From positions 1-6,306 of the forward strand of contig CALDMR010000185.1 in assembly GCA_937915065.1 (NCBI GenBank): 6,306 nt of DNA. Reading direction: 5' to 3'. The first letter of the stretch is position 1; each line of letters opens with the position of its first letter. Positions 1-5,385 of this stretch are shown one piece after another. Source of the DNA: an uncultured Clostridia bacterium. Its GTDB lineage: Bacteria > Bacillota > Clostridia > Oscillospirales > Oscillospiraceae. The translations under genes were made by a program, and so were the position numbers. Below the pieces are notes generated by a model. That model made no database searches, was not told the DNA's origin, and worked only from the letters and a program-made list of their open reading frames with translations.

Positions 1-1
1 G

Positions 2-256
2 GAGGCCAGGGACAGTGCCAGCCGGCAACTGCAGGAAATTGCCGACAACGCTCTGAAAGAATCGACGGTTGAAAATCTGGGGATGGCGAAGGGGTATACA
101 GATTGCGTCGCCTTTGTCAATGGCGAAAGTGTCAGCGTGGTGATTGCGGGGACGGACAATGGACTGGAAAACGCCGATATTGCGAAAGTCACGGATATTG
201 TTTTGGAGGAGACCGGGCTTACGGCTGATAAGATCAAGATTATGGAGGCAAATTAA
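2..256 (+). CDS. spoIIIAH: Stage III sporulation protein AH (SpoIIIAH), C-terminal part only
   Basis: Only the last 84 codons are present; the start lies upstream of the window. SpoIIIAH is a mother-cell membrane protein whose extracytoplasmic ring-forming (YscJ/FliF-like) domain binds forespore SpoIIQ to form the channel joining the two compartments during sporulation. The visible part carries the family pattern: an acidic and Ala-rich helix (ARDSASRQLQEIADN), then ENLGMAKGYTDCVAFVNGE, then a beta strand (SVSVVIAG) and a closing helix-strand (KVTDIVLEETGLTADKIKI). This matches the end of the ring domain, where the family has a 'KGF.D.VV.I....V.VVV' stretch and 'I..IV...TG....I.I'. It is normally the last gene of the spoIIIAA-AH operon, and a new promoter follows, as expected. 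It shows that the host makes endospores. The reading frame is clean up to the TAA. The assignment rests on remembered family motifs. Confidence 0.85.
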   Translation, partial: EARDSASRQLQEIADNALKESTVENLGMAKGYTDCVAFVNGESVSVVIAGTDNGLENADIAKVTDIVLEETGLTADKIKIMEAN

Positions 257-259
257 GGA

Positions 260-288
260 TTGTTTTTTGCGCTCGATAATGGTACAAT
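260..288 (+). promoter_or_regulatory. Predicted housekeeping (SigA-type) promoter with extended -10, upstream of asp23
   Basis: TTGTTT (260-265) is followed after exactly 17 nt by TACAAT (283-288), and TGG stands just before the -10 box, giving an extended -10 (TGn). Transcription would start near 295, about 30 nt before the GTG of the Asp23-family gene. It lies just after the spoIIIAH stop codon, so it separates the sporulation operon from the vegetative genes downstream. Predicted from sequence match only. Confidence 0.6.
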
Positions 289-323
289 ACATAAAAATAC
301 TGTTAGAAGGAGCGTGCACGATC

Positions 324-698
324 GTGGGCGATACCAAAAAGGAATATGTCGTCTGTCCGGACGAGAAGGGCAGTATCAATATATCGGAAGATGTGGTTGC
401 GGCCATTGCCGTTTCCGCAGCGCTGGAGGTTGACGGCGTGGGCCAGCTGGCGCCTGCCAGCGGCGGCCGCAGCAAGAAAAACGCCGTCAAAAGCGTTAAA
501 CTGACCATTGGGGATAACAGCGTGATCGTTGATTTGCAGATCCTGGTGAAATACGGCCAGCAGATCCCGCAGGTGGCGCAGAATGTGCAGGAGGCCGTGG
601 TCAATGCTGTGGAATCCATGACAGAGCTGAAAGTCTGCCAGGTCAATGTGCGCATCAGCGGCGTTACCTTCAGCGAGGATATGGCCGCCGGTCAGTGA
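324..698 (+). CDS. Asp23/Gls24 family envelope stress-type protein
   Basis: A 124-residue protein of the Asp23/Gls24 family (DUF322). These small alpha/beta proteins are common in Firmicutes, accumulate near the membrane and are tied to alkaline or cell-envelope stress in staphylococci and enterococci; the biochemical role is unknown. The family pattern is clear: GSINISEDVVAAIAVSAAL (residues 16-34), the EVDGV motif (35-39), a strand pair with VKLTIGDNSVIVDLQILVKYG (58-78), the IPQVAQNVQEAVVNAVESMT helix, and the VCQVNVRISGV strand near the C-terminus. I chose GTG at 324 over a longer frame opening at 144, because the longer version would run back into spoIIIAH, while AGAAGGAG (305-312) sits 11 nt before the GTG and the promoter lies between them. 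In Clostridia this gene often stands directly before nusB, as here. Paralogs exist (AmaP-linked and YloU-like), so no symbol is given. Confidence 0.88.
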   Translation: MGDTKKEYVVCPDEKGSINISEDVVAAIAVSAALEVDGVGQLAPASGGRSKKNAVKSVKLTIGDNSVIVDLQILVKYGQQIPQVAQNVQEAVVNAVESMTELKVCQVNVRISGVTFSEDMAAGQ

Positions 699-707
699 TT
701 TGTTTAC

Positions 708-738
708 AGCGAGGCGGAGATGCTGCTCCGCCTCGTTT
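708..738 (+). terminator. GC-rich hairpin after the asp23-family gene: weak terminator or nusB leader attenuator
   Basis: CGAGGCGGAG (710-719) and CTCCGCCTCG (726-735) form a perfect 10-bp stem with a 6-nt loop (ATGCTG). A708-T737 and G709-T736 can extend it. The T-tract after it is short (TTTCTGT). It starts 9 nt after the asp23-family stop codon and ends 39 nt before the nusB ATG. No convincing promoter fits between hairpin and nusB, so readthrough must supply nusB expression; partial termination that lowers downstream expression is the likely effect. Confidence 0.55.
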
Positions 739-776
739 CTGTCCAATACGAAAGAAAAGATAAGGATGTTTTGAGT

Positions 777-1226
777 ATGGTTCGTTCTACTGCAAGAGAG
801 ATCGCAGTGCGTCTGTCCTATGAGCTGAGTTTTACGGGGCTGAGCGCAGCAGATCTTTTGAATCAAACCCTGAGTGCGGAATATTTCGCCGGTCTGGCGG
901 GGGAAGACGATTTGTATGCCGAGCTTCCCAACGAGAAGCAGGATCAGTATATTCGCAAGCTGGTGCTTGGCGTGGATGAGCACGCGGCGGAGCTGGATTC
1001 CTATATTGAAAAATATGCCGTGGGTTGGAAGTTTGAGCGCATTCCTCTGGTGGCCTCCGCAATCATGCGCGTGGCGATGTACGAAATTTTGTACATGCCC
1101 GAAATTCCCAATGCCGCCGCGATCAATGAAGCACTGGAGATCGCCAAGAAGTATGAAGACGAAAAGGTTGTGTCCTTTATGAACGGCATCCTGGGCAGCT
1201 TTGTCCGCCAGGAGTGCGGGGAGTGA
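777..1226 (+). CDS. nusB: Transcription antitermination factor NusB
   Basis: A 149-residue all-helical protein that binds boxA RNA with NusE (ribosomal protein S10) and supports rRNA antitermination. The N-terminus MVRSTAREIAVRLSYEL matches the NusB opening (usually 'RR.AR..A...LY'). The C-terminal half holds the family signature: a W at residue 84 followed by RIP, then VASAIMRVAMYEILY (92-106), IPNAAAINEALEIAKKY (110-126) and the closing VSFMNGILGSF (132-142). I chose ATG at 777 over an upstream ATG at 720: it fits the family N-terminus, AAGGA (762-766) is 10 nt away, and the longer start lies inside the hairpin loop. Length is normal for the family. It ends 6 nt before the next gene, so the two are very likely cotranscribed. 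Confidence 0.95.
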   Translation: MVRSTAREIAVRLSYELSFTGLSAADLLNQTLSAEYFAGLAGEDDLYAELPNEKQDQYIRKLVLGVDEHAAELDSYIEKYAVGWKFERIPLVASAIMRVAMYEILYMPEIPNAAAINEALEIAKKYEDEKVVSFMNGILGSFVRQECGE

Positions 1227-1232
1227 TCTGGG

Positions 1233-2171
1233 ATGGCTCTTTGCGTCGGATTTGATACCAGTAATTATACGACTTCCGTCGCCTTTTGCGACGGCGGGGA
1301 AGGGCGGAACGAAAGCCGCATCCTGGATGTGCCGCAGGGCGCACTGGGATTGCGGCAGAGCGACGCCCTTTTTTTGCATGTGCGCCGCTTGCCGGAAATT
1401 GTGGAGCGCCTGCTGCAGGGGCGGAATCTGAACGGGGCTGCTGTTGTGGCGGCCAGCAGCCGCCCGAGGGAGACGGAGGGCTCTTATATGCCCTGTTTCC
1501 TTGCGGGTGCCTGTGAAGCAAAAACCCTTGCTATGGCTTTGGGTGCAGCCTATCTGGAGTTTTCTCATCAGCAGGGCCATTTGGCCGCGGCGGCTTGGTC
1601 CGCCGGGCGGGAAGATTTGCTGGATCGGCCCTTTTTGGCGTGGCACCTTTCCGGCGGCACCACGGAATTGCTGCATGTGGTGCCCGATGGTGCAGCGGTG
1701 CATGCTGAGGTGATCGGCGGCACCACGGATATTTCAGCGGGCCAGCTGATCGATCGCACCGGCGTGTTGCTGGGGCTGCCCTTTCCGGCGGGCCGCCATG
1801 TGGACGAGCTCTATTATCAGGCAAACAGCACGCTGTCCTATCGGGTGAAGCTGCAGGGGCTGCAATTTTCGCTGTCCGGTATGGAAAATAAAGTCAAGGC
1901 CCTGATGGAACAGGGGGAAGCGCCGGCTACTATTGCCCGCTTTGCAGTGGATACGGTGGCCGGGGCGGTGCGGCGTGCCACGGCTGCGGCGAAAGAGCGC
2001 TATCCCGGCTTGCCGGTGCTGTGCTCCGGCGGTGTGGCATCCAACTCTGTGCTGCGGTCGATGCTGCGGGATGCTTGCTTTGCAGCCCCTGAATTCTCCC
2101 GGGATAATGCCATGGGAATCGCTGTTTTGGCCCGGCGTGCCTATGAGAGGGGTGTGTGCGGTGAACAGTGA
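1233..2171 (+). CDS. Diverged TsaD/Kae1-like protein (peptidase M22 superfamily paralog)
   Basis: A 312-residue ASKHA-fold protein related to TsaD, the enzyme that transfers threonylcarbamoyl to tRNA A37. Seen: N-terminal phosphate loop GFDTSNYTTS (6-15), the HxxxH metal site at H112 and H116 (SHQQGH), LSGGTTEL (139-146), AGQLIDRTGVLLGLPFPAG (169-187), FSLSGMENK (212-220), CSGGVASNS (264-272) and D291-N292, matching the last metal-ligand motif of TsaD. Differences from true TsaD: the CDET-type segment of the first loop reads NYTT, so both acids are gone, and the GPG.xxG loop is replaced by SRPRETEGSYMP (76-87). It is also somewhat shorter than typical TsaD (about 335-345). No tsaB, tsaE or rimI is next to it, so I regard it as a paralog and not the t6A synthase; its function is unknown. 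I recall similar proteins, annotated 'O-sialoglycoprotein endopeptidase' or 'peptidase M22', in this nusB-xseA position in Clostridia. GGGGAG (1218-1223) lies 9 nt before the ATG. Confidence 0.85.
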   Translation: MALCVGFDTSNYTTSVAFCDGGEGRNESRILDVPQGALGLRQSDALFLHVRRLPEIVERLLQGRNLNGAAVVAASSRPRETEGSYMPCFLAGACEAKTLAMALGAAYLEFSHQQGHLAAAAWSAGREDLLDRPFLAWHLSGGTTELLHVVPDGAAVHAEVIGGTTDISAGQLIDRTGVLLGLPFPAGRHVDELYYQANSTLSYRVKLQGLQFSLSGMENKVKALMEQGEAPATIARFAVDTVAGAVRRATAAAKERYPGLPVLCSGGVASNSVLRSMLRDACFAAPEFSRDNAMGIAVLARRAYERGVCGEQ

Positions 2172-3381
2172 AAACCAGGTGTTCAGCGTCGCGGAGGTCA
2201 ACCAGTTTATCAAAACGGTATTGGACGGCGTGCCGCAGCTGAATAACCTTTATGTGCGCGGGGAGCTTTCCAACTATAAAATTTACGGTTCCGGTCATCA
2301 CTATTTCACCCTGAAAGATCCCGAGGGCGTTCTGCGATGCGTAATGTTTCGCTCCAGTGCGGCCAGGCTTCGGTTTCGTCCGGAAAACGGGATGAAGGTG
2401 ATCCTGCATGGCCGGATTGCCGTTTTTCCCCGGGATGGACAGTATCAGCTGTACTGTTCTTCCATCACGCCGGAGGGCGTGGGCGATTTGTATGTGGCCT
2501 TCGAGCAGCTCAAGGCGAAGCTGTATCAGGAAGGCCTCTTCGACGCAGCCCATAAAAAACCGCTGCCGCTCTATCCGGAGCGGATCGCTGTGATCACATC
2601 CGGTTCCGGTGCGGCGGTGCATGATATGATCCGTATTCTGCGGCGGCGGTATCCTTTGTGCAAAGTGATCGTCCTCCCGGTGCGGGTACAGGGCAGGGAG
2701 GCACCGCCGGAGATCGTGGGCGCCATTCGGTATGCCAACCGGTGGCGGGTGGCGGATCTGATCATTACCGGCCGGGGCGGCGGTTCCATGGAGGATCTGT
2801 GGGCGTTTAACGACGAGCGCGTGGCCCGGGCGATTTATGAGTCGGAACTTCCTGTGATTTCCGCTGTGGGACACGAACCGGATGTGACCATTGCTGACTT
2901 TGTGGCCGATGCCCGGGCGTCTACGCCCTCCAATGCGGCGGAAATTGCCGTGCCGGATCGAATGGAATTGGCGGCGCAGTTGTCTGCTGTCCGCAATAGG
3001 CTGGCGCAGTCGCAGCTGCGGCAGCTCCAGCTGCATCGGGAGCGGTTGGAAAAGCTTTCCGGCAGCCGGGCATTGCAAAATCCCATGGCGTTCCTGCAGG
3101 AAAAGCGGATGGCTTTGGATTTTACGCACCAGCAGTTTGTCCGCTTGGCACAGGATACGCTGGCCGGGCGGAAACAGGAGTTTGCGGCCCTGGCGGCGGC
3201 GCTGGACGCGCTGAGTCCGCTGAAGGTTCTGGGCCGTGGCTATGCGGTGGCGAAAACCGCGGAAGGGATCATTTTGAAAAACGCTGCCGATGTGCAGACA
3301 GGAGATCGGATCAGTGTGACGCTGGGCCGCGGTGCTTTGGCCTGCACGGTGGACACGGTGACCACGGAAAAGGAGCCTTGA
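2161..3381 (+). CDS. xseA: Exodeoxyribonuclease VII large subunit
   Basis: A 406-residue catalytic subunit of exonuclease VII, which degrades single-stranded DNA from both ends in complex with several XseB copies, in the cytoplasm. Domains seen: N-terminal OB fold (about 7-105) with VRGELSNYK (32-40), SGHHYFTLKD (44-53) and VMFRS (61-65); the core from about 125 with LPLYPERIAVITS (135-147), GAAVHDM (150-156), ITGRGGGSMEDLWAFNDE (202-219), VARAI (221-225) and VGHEPDVTIADFVADARAST (236-255); then a long helical arm (about 266-345) and the closing SPLKVLGRGYAV (352-363). GTG at 2161 is chosen because GAGAGGGG (2145-2152) is 8 nt away and it yields the usual start ahead of FSVAEVNQFIK. A longer open frame begins at 1933 but lies inside the previous gene. 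The start overlaps the end of the TsaD-like gene by 11 nt, which suggests translational coupling. Length is normal. Confidence 0.96.
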   Translation: MNSENQVFSVAEVNQFIKTVLDGVPQLNNLYVRGELSNYKIYGSGHHYFTLKDPEGVLRCVMFRSSAARLRFRPENGMKVILHGRIAVFPRDGQYQLYCSSITPEGVGDLYVAFEQLKAKLYQEGLFDAAHKKPLPLYPERIAVITSGSGAAVHDMIRILRRRYPLCKVIVLPVRVQGREAPPEIVGAIRYANRWRVADLIITGRGGGSMEDLWAFNDERVARAIYESELPVISAVGHEPDVTIADFVADARASTPSNAAEIAVPDRMELAAQLSAVRNRLAQSQLRQLQLHRERLEKLSGSRALQNPMAFLQEKRMALDFTHQQFVRLAQDTLAGRKQEFAALAAALDALSPLKVLGRGYAVAKTAEGIILKNAADVQTGDRISVTLGRGALACTVDTVTTEKEP

Positions 3382-3385
3382 AAAT

Positions 3386-3628
3386 ATGGCAGAAAAGAAA
3401 CTGAATTTTGAACAGTCCATGGAGCGGCTACAGGAGATTGTGGCGGCATTGGAAAAGGGAGATGCCCCCCTGGCTGATGCGCTGAAATTGTTTGAAGAAG
3501 GAACAAAGCTGGCGTCTGCGTGCTCGGATCTGTTGGATCGGGCGGAGCAAAAGGTTGTGAAACTGGTCAAGAGCGCTGATGGCTCTCCCCGCGAGGAGCC
3601 CTTTGCCTGTGAGGAGGAATCTGAATGA
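3386..3628 (+). CDS. xseB: Exodeoxyribonuclease VII small subunit
   Basis: An 80-residue helical protein that binds the helical arm of XseA to form active exonuclease VII. The family pattern LNFEQSMERLQEIVAALEKGD (residues 6-26), then the second helix PLADALKLFEEGTKLASACSDLLDRAEQKV (28-57), is complete. The acidic tail after residue 63 (PREEPFACEEESE) is of the loosely conserved kind often seen at XseB C-termini. AGGAG (3371-3375) is 10 nt before the ATG. It starts 4 nt after the xseA stop and its stop overlaps the ispA start as ATGA (3625-3628), so xseA, xseB and ispA should be translated from one mRNA. Confidence 0.96.
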   Translation: MAEKKLNFEQSMERLQEIVAALEKGDAPLADALKLFEEGTKLASACSDLLDRAEQKVVKLVKSADGSPREEPFACEEESE

Positions 3629-4530
3629 CGGATACATTTGCGCAGGAACTGAAAGCAGCCCAGGGGCTGGTAGAAGGACGGCTGGCAGAATTTTTTGCCG
3701 GCGAAGGGCTGGAAGAGGCCATGCGGTACAGCCTGTTGGCAGGGGGGAAGCGCATCCGCCCTGTTTTATGTATGAAATTTTGTGAAGCCGCAGGCGGAAC
3801 CATGGAAGAAGGGCTGGATTTCGGCTGCGGCGTGGAGATGGTGCATACCTACTCCCTGATTCATGATGATCTGCCCTGTATGGATAACGACGATCTGCGC
3901 CGGGGTAAGCCTACCTGTCATAAGGTATACGGCGAATGTGTGGCCACCCTGGCGGGGGACGCCTTGCAGGCCGCGGCATTTCGGACGGTGCTGTTCGGGG
4001 GAGGCCCCTGGCAGGGAGAAGGGAAAACTGCGCCCCTCACGGCGGCGGGCATTCTGGCCGAAGCGGCTGGGGAGCGGGGCATGTGCGGCGGCCAGTACTG
4101 GGACACCATCGGCGATGGAAAGGTGATCCACACTGCGGAGGAACTGACGGCCATCAACGATAAAAAGACCGGTGCGCTGCTGCGGGCTGCCTGCATGATG
4201 GGCGTGGTCGCGTCCTCCGGCCATCGGGCGGTGGATGAAAGCTGTGTGGAAGCTGCCCGGGAGTATGCGGCCAATCTGGGGCTGGCCTTCCAGATCCGGG
4301 ATGATATGCTGGATGTGATGGGCGATGCGGCGGAGTTTGGCAAGCCCATTGGATCAGATGCTTCTAATGCGAAGTCTACTTATGTATCCCTGCTGGGGCT
4401 GGAAGCGTGCGAGCGCCGGGTGCTGGATTATACTGCCCGGGCCAAGGCGGCTCTGGCGCAGGGAAAGTGGCCGGGCAGCACGGAATTTCTGTGCGAACTG
4501 GCAGATCGTTTAACACACAGAACTGCATAA
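3625..4530 (+). CDS. ispA: Farnesyl diphosphate synthase (geranyl/farnesyl transferase)
   Basis: A 301-residue trans-isoprenyl diphosphate synthase that condenses DMAPP with IPP to GPP and then FPP, the precursor of longer prenyl chains such as undecaprenyl phosphate. Seen in order: GGKRIRP (40-46, IPP binding); first Asp-rich motif D81-D82-LPCM-D87, the DDxxxxD form of bacterial enzymes; RRGKP (92-96); GMCGGQ (152-157); KKTG (180-183); and the second Asp-rich motif DDMLD (226-230), followed by GKPIGSDASNAKSTYVSLLG. The residue five before the first motif is Tyr (Y76), as in short-chain FPP-type synthases, which supports a C15 product. Length is normal. ATG 3625 overlaps the xseB stop; GAGGAG (3612-3617) lies 7 nt before it. 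In many Firmicutes dxs follows, but here a terminator and a large noncoding RNA do. Confidence 0.95.
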   Translation: MTDTFAQELKAAQGLVEGRLAEFFAGEGLEEAMRYSLLAGGKRIRPVLCMKFCEAAGGTMEEGLDFGCGVEMVHTYSLIHDDLPCMDNDDLRRGKPTCHKVYGECVATLAGDALQAAAFRTVLFGGGPWQGEGKTAPLTAAGILAEAAGERGMCGGQYWDTIGDGKVIHTAEELTAINDKKTGALLRAACMMGVVASSGHRAVDESCVEAAREYAANLGLAFQIRDDMLDVMGDAAEFGKPIGSDASNAKSTYVSLLGLEACERRVLDYTARAKAALAQGKWPGSTEFLCELADRLTHRTA

Positions 4531-4542
4531 GGCTGTGCAGCG

Positions 4543-4581
4543 CGCGGCGCGGGAGTGTATATTTTCTCCTGCGCCGCGTTT
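4543..4581 (+). terminator. Intrinsic terminator ending the nusB-ispA operon
   Basis: Bases 4543-4555 pair with 4566-4578 in an unbroken 13-bp stem (one G-T pair, the rest Watson-Crick, mostly G-C), with a 10-nt AT-rich loop. It is followed by GTTTATCT, a short and imperfect T-run. It begins 12 nt after the ispA stop codon. The stem is strong; the weak tail lowers certainty about its efficiency. Confidence 0.7.
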
Positions 4582-4673
4582 ATCTATGCGTGCCAGGTTG
4601 CCGGAAAACATGAAGAAACTGTAAACAATGGGCTGATAGGGGGGTGATCAGGCAGAAAAGCAATGAATAAACC
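4582..4673. other. Spacer between the ispA terminator and the RNA promoter
   Basis: About 90 nt. I see no open reading frame with a ribosome binding site, no clear hairpin and no repeat here. It is richer in A than the coding DNA nearby and contains a G-run (4639-4644). An upstream activator or regulator site for the RNA promoter could lie here, but no known box is recognised. Confidence 0.4.
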
Positions 4674-4701
4674 TTGCATATTTTCAGAAACATGATAAAA
4701 T
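4674..4701 (+). promoter_or_regulatory. Predicted SigA-type promoter with extended -10, driving the noncoding RNA
   Basis: TTGCAT (4674-4679), a 16-nt spacer, and TAAAAT (4696-4701), preceded by TGA, which gives an extended -10. The DNA between and after is AT-rich. Transcription should start near 4708-4710, just before the 5' strand of the RNA's closing helix at 4711. The agreement between predicted start and the structured RNA's edge supports both calls. Confidence 0.68.
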
Positions 4702-4708
4702 AATAAAT

Positions 4709-5349
4709 TACTAAACAGCGGCGCAGTATCCTAGTCGGTTCAGCCGTTTACCAGGAAGGGCCTAAAAATCCTTTGAAGGGCACATCGATGAAGTCCCTGG
4801 TGTTTGCTTCTTACGCCCAGTTTGGGGTGGATGCTGGGGGTTAAGGTTTGGGGGCGACTTGCAATGGCATGCAAATTCGACCCTCTTACCGTGGAGACCT
4901 GTTCTTGTGATCAGCCAAGGAAAACCCGACTCGCGGGCTTGAGACTGGTTACGAAACAGGGTTAAACCTGCAATGTGGTGTGAAAGGGATTCGCGTCCCC
5001 TATCGCTATGTGCAGTGTAGCCTGCCTTGAGTGGGTATGGTGAATGCGGGATCCACGCATCCATTCTCCGGCCAGAGAATCGGATTGCGATCGCTCGCTG
5101 AAACCATAACTGCAAAAGAGGCTAAGAAACGAACTGACTGTTGTGGAAAACACCTAGGCTGTCGTTCTGTGGGCATCAGAAGGATTGCAGTGCGGACTAA
5201 GTGGCAATCGGGTCGCAGTGTCGGCAACGCATTGACGCGGAGCATAAAGGGAAACCGCCGAGTGGAAACGCGAGGTGCTCCCCGGGGAAATCCTACCCGT
5301 ACCTAAGCCGCAAGATTTACTTCTGATGCTGCCGTCTGTTTAGTTTTTT
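4709..5349 (+). ncRNA. ole: OLE (ornate, large, extremophilic) noncoding RNA
   Basis: A roughly 640-nt stretch without a credible protein gene but with dense RNA structure. Its ends pair: CTAAACAG (4711-4718) with CTGTTTAG (5336-5343), then CGGC (4719-4722) with GCCG (5331-5334), then AGTATC (4725-4730) with GATGCT (5325-5330), interrupted only by a one-base and a two-base bulge. Clear inner hairpins include CCAGG 4751-4755/CCTGG 4796-4800, CCCAG 4816-4820/CTGGG 4834-4838, TTGCA 4859-4863/TGCAA 4870-4874, GGGA 4986-4989/TCCC 4996-4999, ATGCG 5044-5048/CGCAT 5056-5060, ATTCTC 5063-5068/GAGAAT 5075-5080, GATTGC 5183-5188/GCAATC 5204-5209 and GGAGCA 5239-5244/TGCTCC 5276-5281. Known for the family: OLE RNA is about 600 nt, lies in the ispA-dxs-tlyA neighbourhood of Clostridia and Bacilli, and is followed by oapA. 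Length, position and neighbour all agree. OLE assembles with OapA at the membrane; loss in Bacillus halodurans causes sensitivity to alcohol, cold and magnesium. Identity is by context and structure, not by a covariance-model score. The ends are predicted. Confidence 0.88.
5325..5349 (+). terminator. Predicted 3' end of the RNA: closing-helix strand plus T6 tract
   Basis: The 3' strand of the closing helix (5325-5343) is followed without a gap by TTTTTT (5344-5349). Its pairing partner is about 600 nt upstream and I see no good local hairpin, so this is not a standard terminator. Either the folded RNA itself promotes release at the U-tract, or the 3' end is made by processing of a longer ole-oapA transcript. 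Confidence 0.4.
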
Positions 5350-5385
5350 ATGACTACATAGTGGATTTTATAGGAGGTTTCTCAG

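Noticed and set aside
144..323. N-terminal extension of the Asp23-family protein to ATG 144
   Set aside because: It overlaps the spoIIIAH coding end in another frame and crosses the predicted promoter; GTG 324 has a ribosome binding site and yields the normal family length.
720..776. Upstream ATG start for nusB at 720
   Set aside because: The ATG is in the loop of the hairpin, lacks a fitting ribosome binding site and adds residues not seen in NusB; ATG 777 has AAGGA at proper distance and gives the family N-terminus.
303..1703. Long open frame on the minus strand (466 codons)
   Set aside because: It lies antisense to the asp23-family gene, nusB and the TsaD-like gene, which have clear family motifs. 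The translation is Cys/His/Arg-rich without a recognisable domain: a shadow of GC-rich codon use.
1233..2171. Canonical tsaD
   Set aside because: The acidic pair of the first loop and the GPG loop are replaced, and no tsaB/tsaE is adjacent, so the symbol is withheld.
1930..3570. Long open frame on the minus strand (546 codons) opposite xseA and xseB
   Set aside because: It is antisense to well-supported xseA/xseB and its translation is low-quality, His/Arg/Gln-rich sequence with no domain.
4762..5115. 117-codon open frame on the minus strand within the noncoding RNA
   Set aside because: No recognisable domain or start signal; overlaps the antisense of OLE-type structures.
5031..5306. 91-codon open frame on the + strand inside the noncoding RNA
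   Set aside because: No ribosome binding site, no protein-like composition, and it covers several RNA hairpins. A chance frame within the structured RNA.
4709..5349. Group II intron, tmRNA, RNase P RNA or 6S RNA as an alternative for the structured region
   Set aside because: No intron-encoded protein or clear domain V, no tRNA-like ends with a tag ORF, and the ispA/oapA context plus ~640-nt size with end-to-end pairing fit OLE far better.
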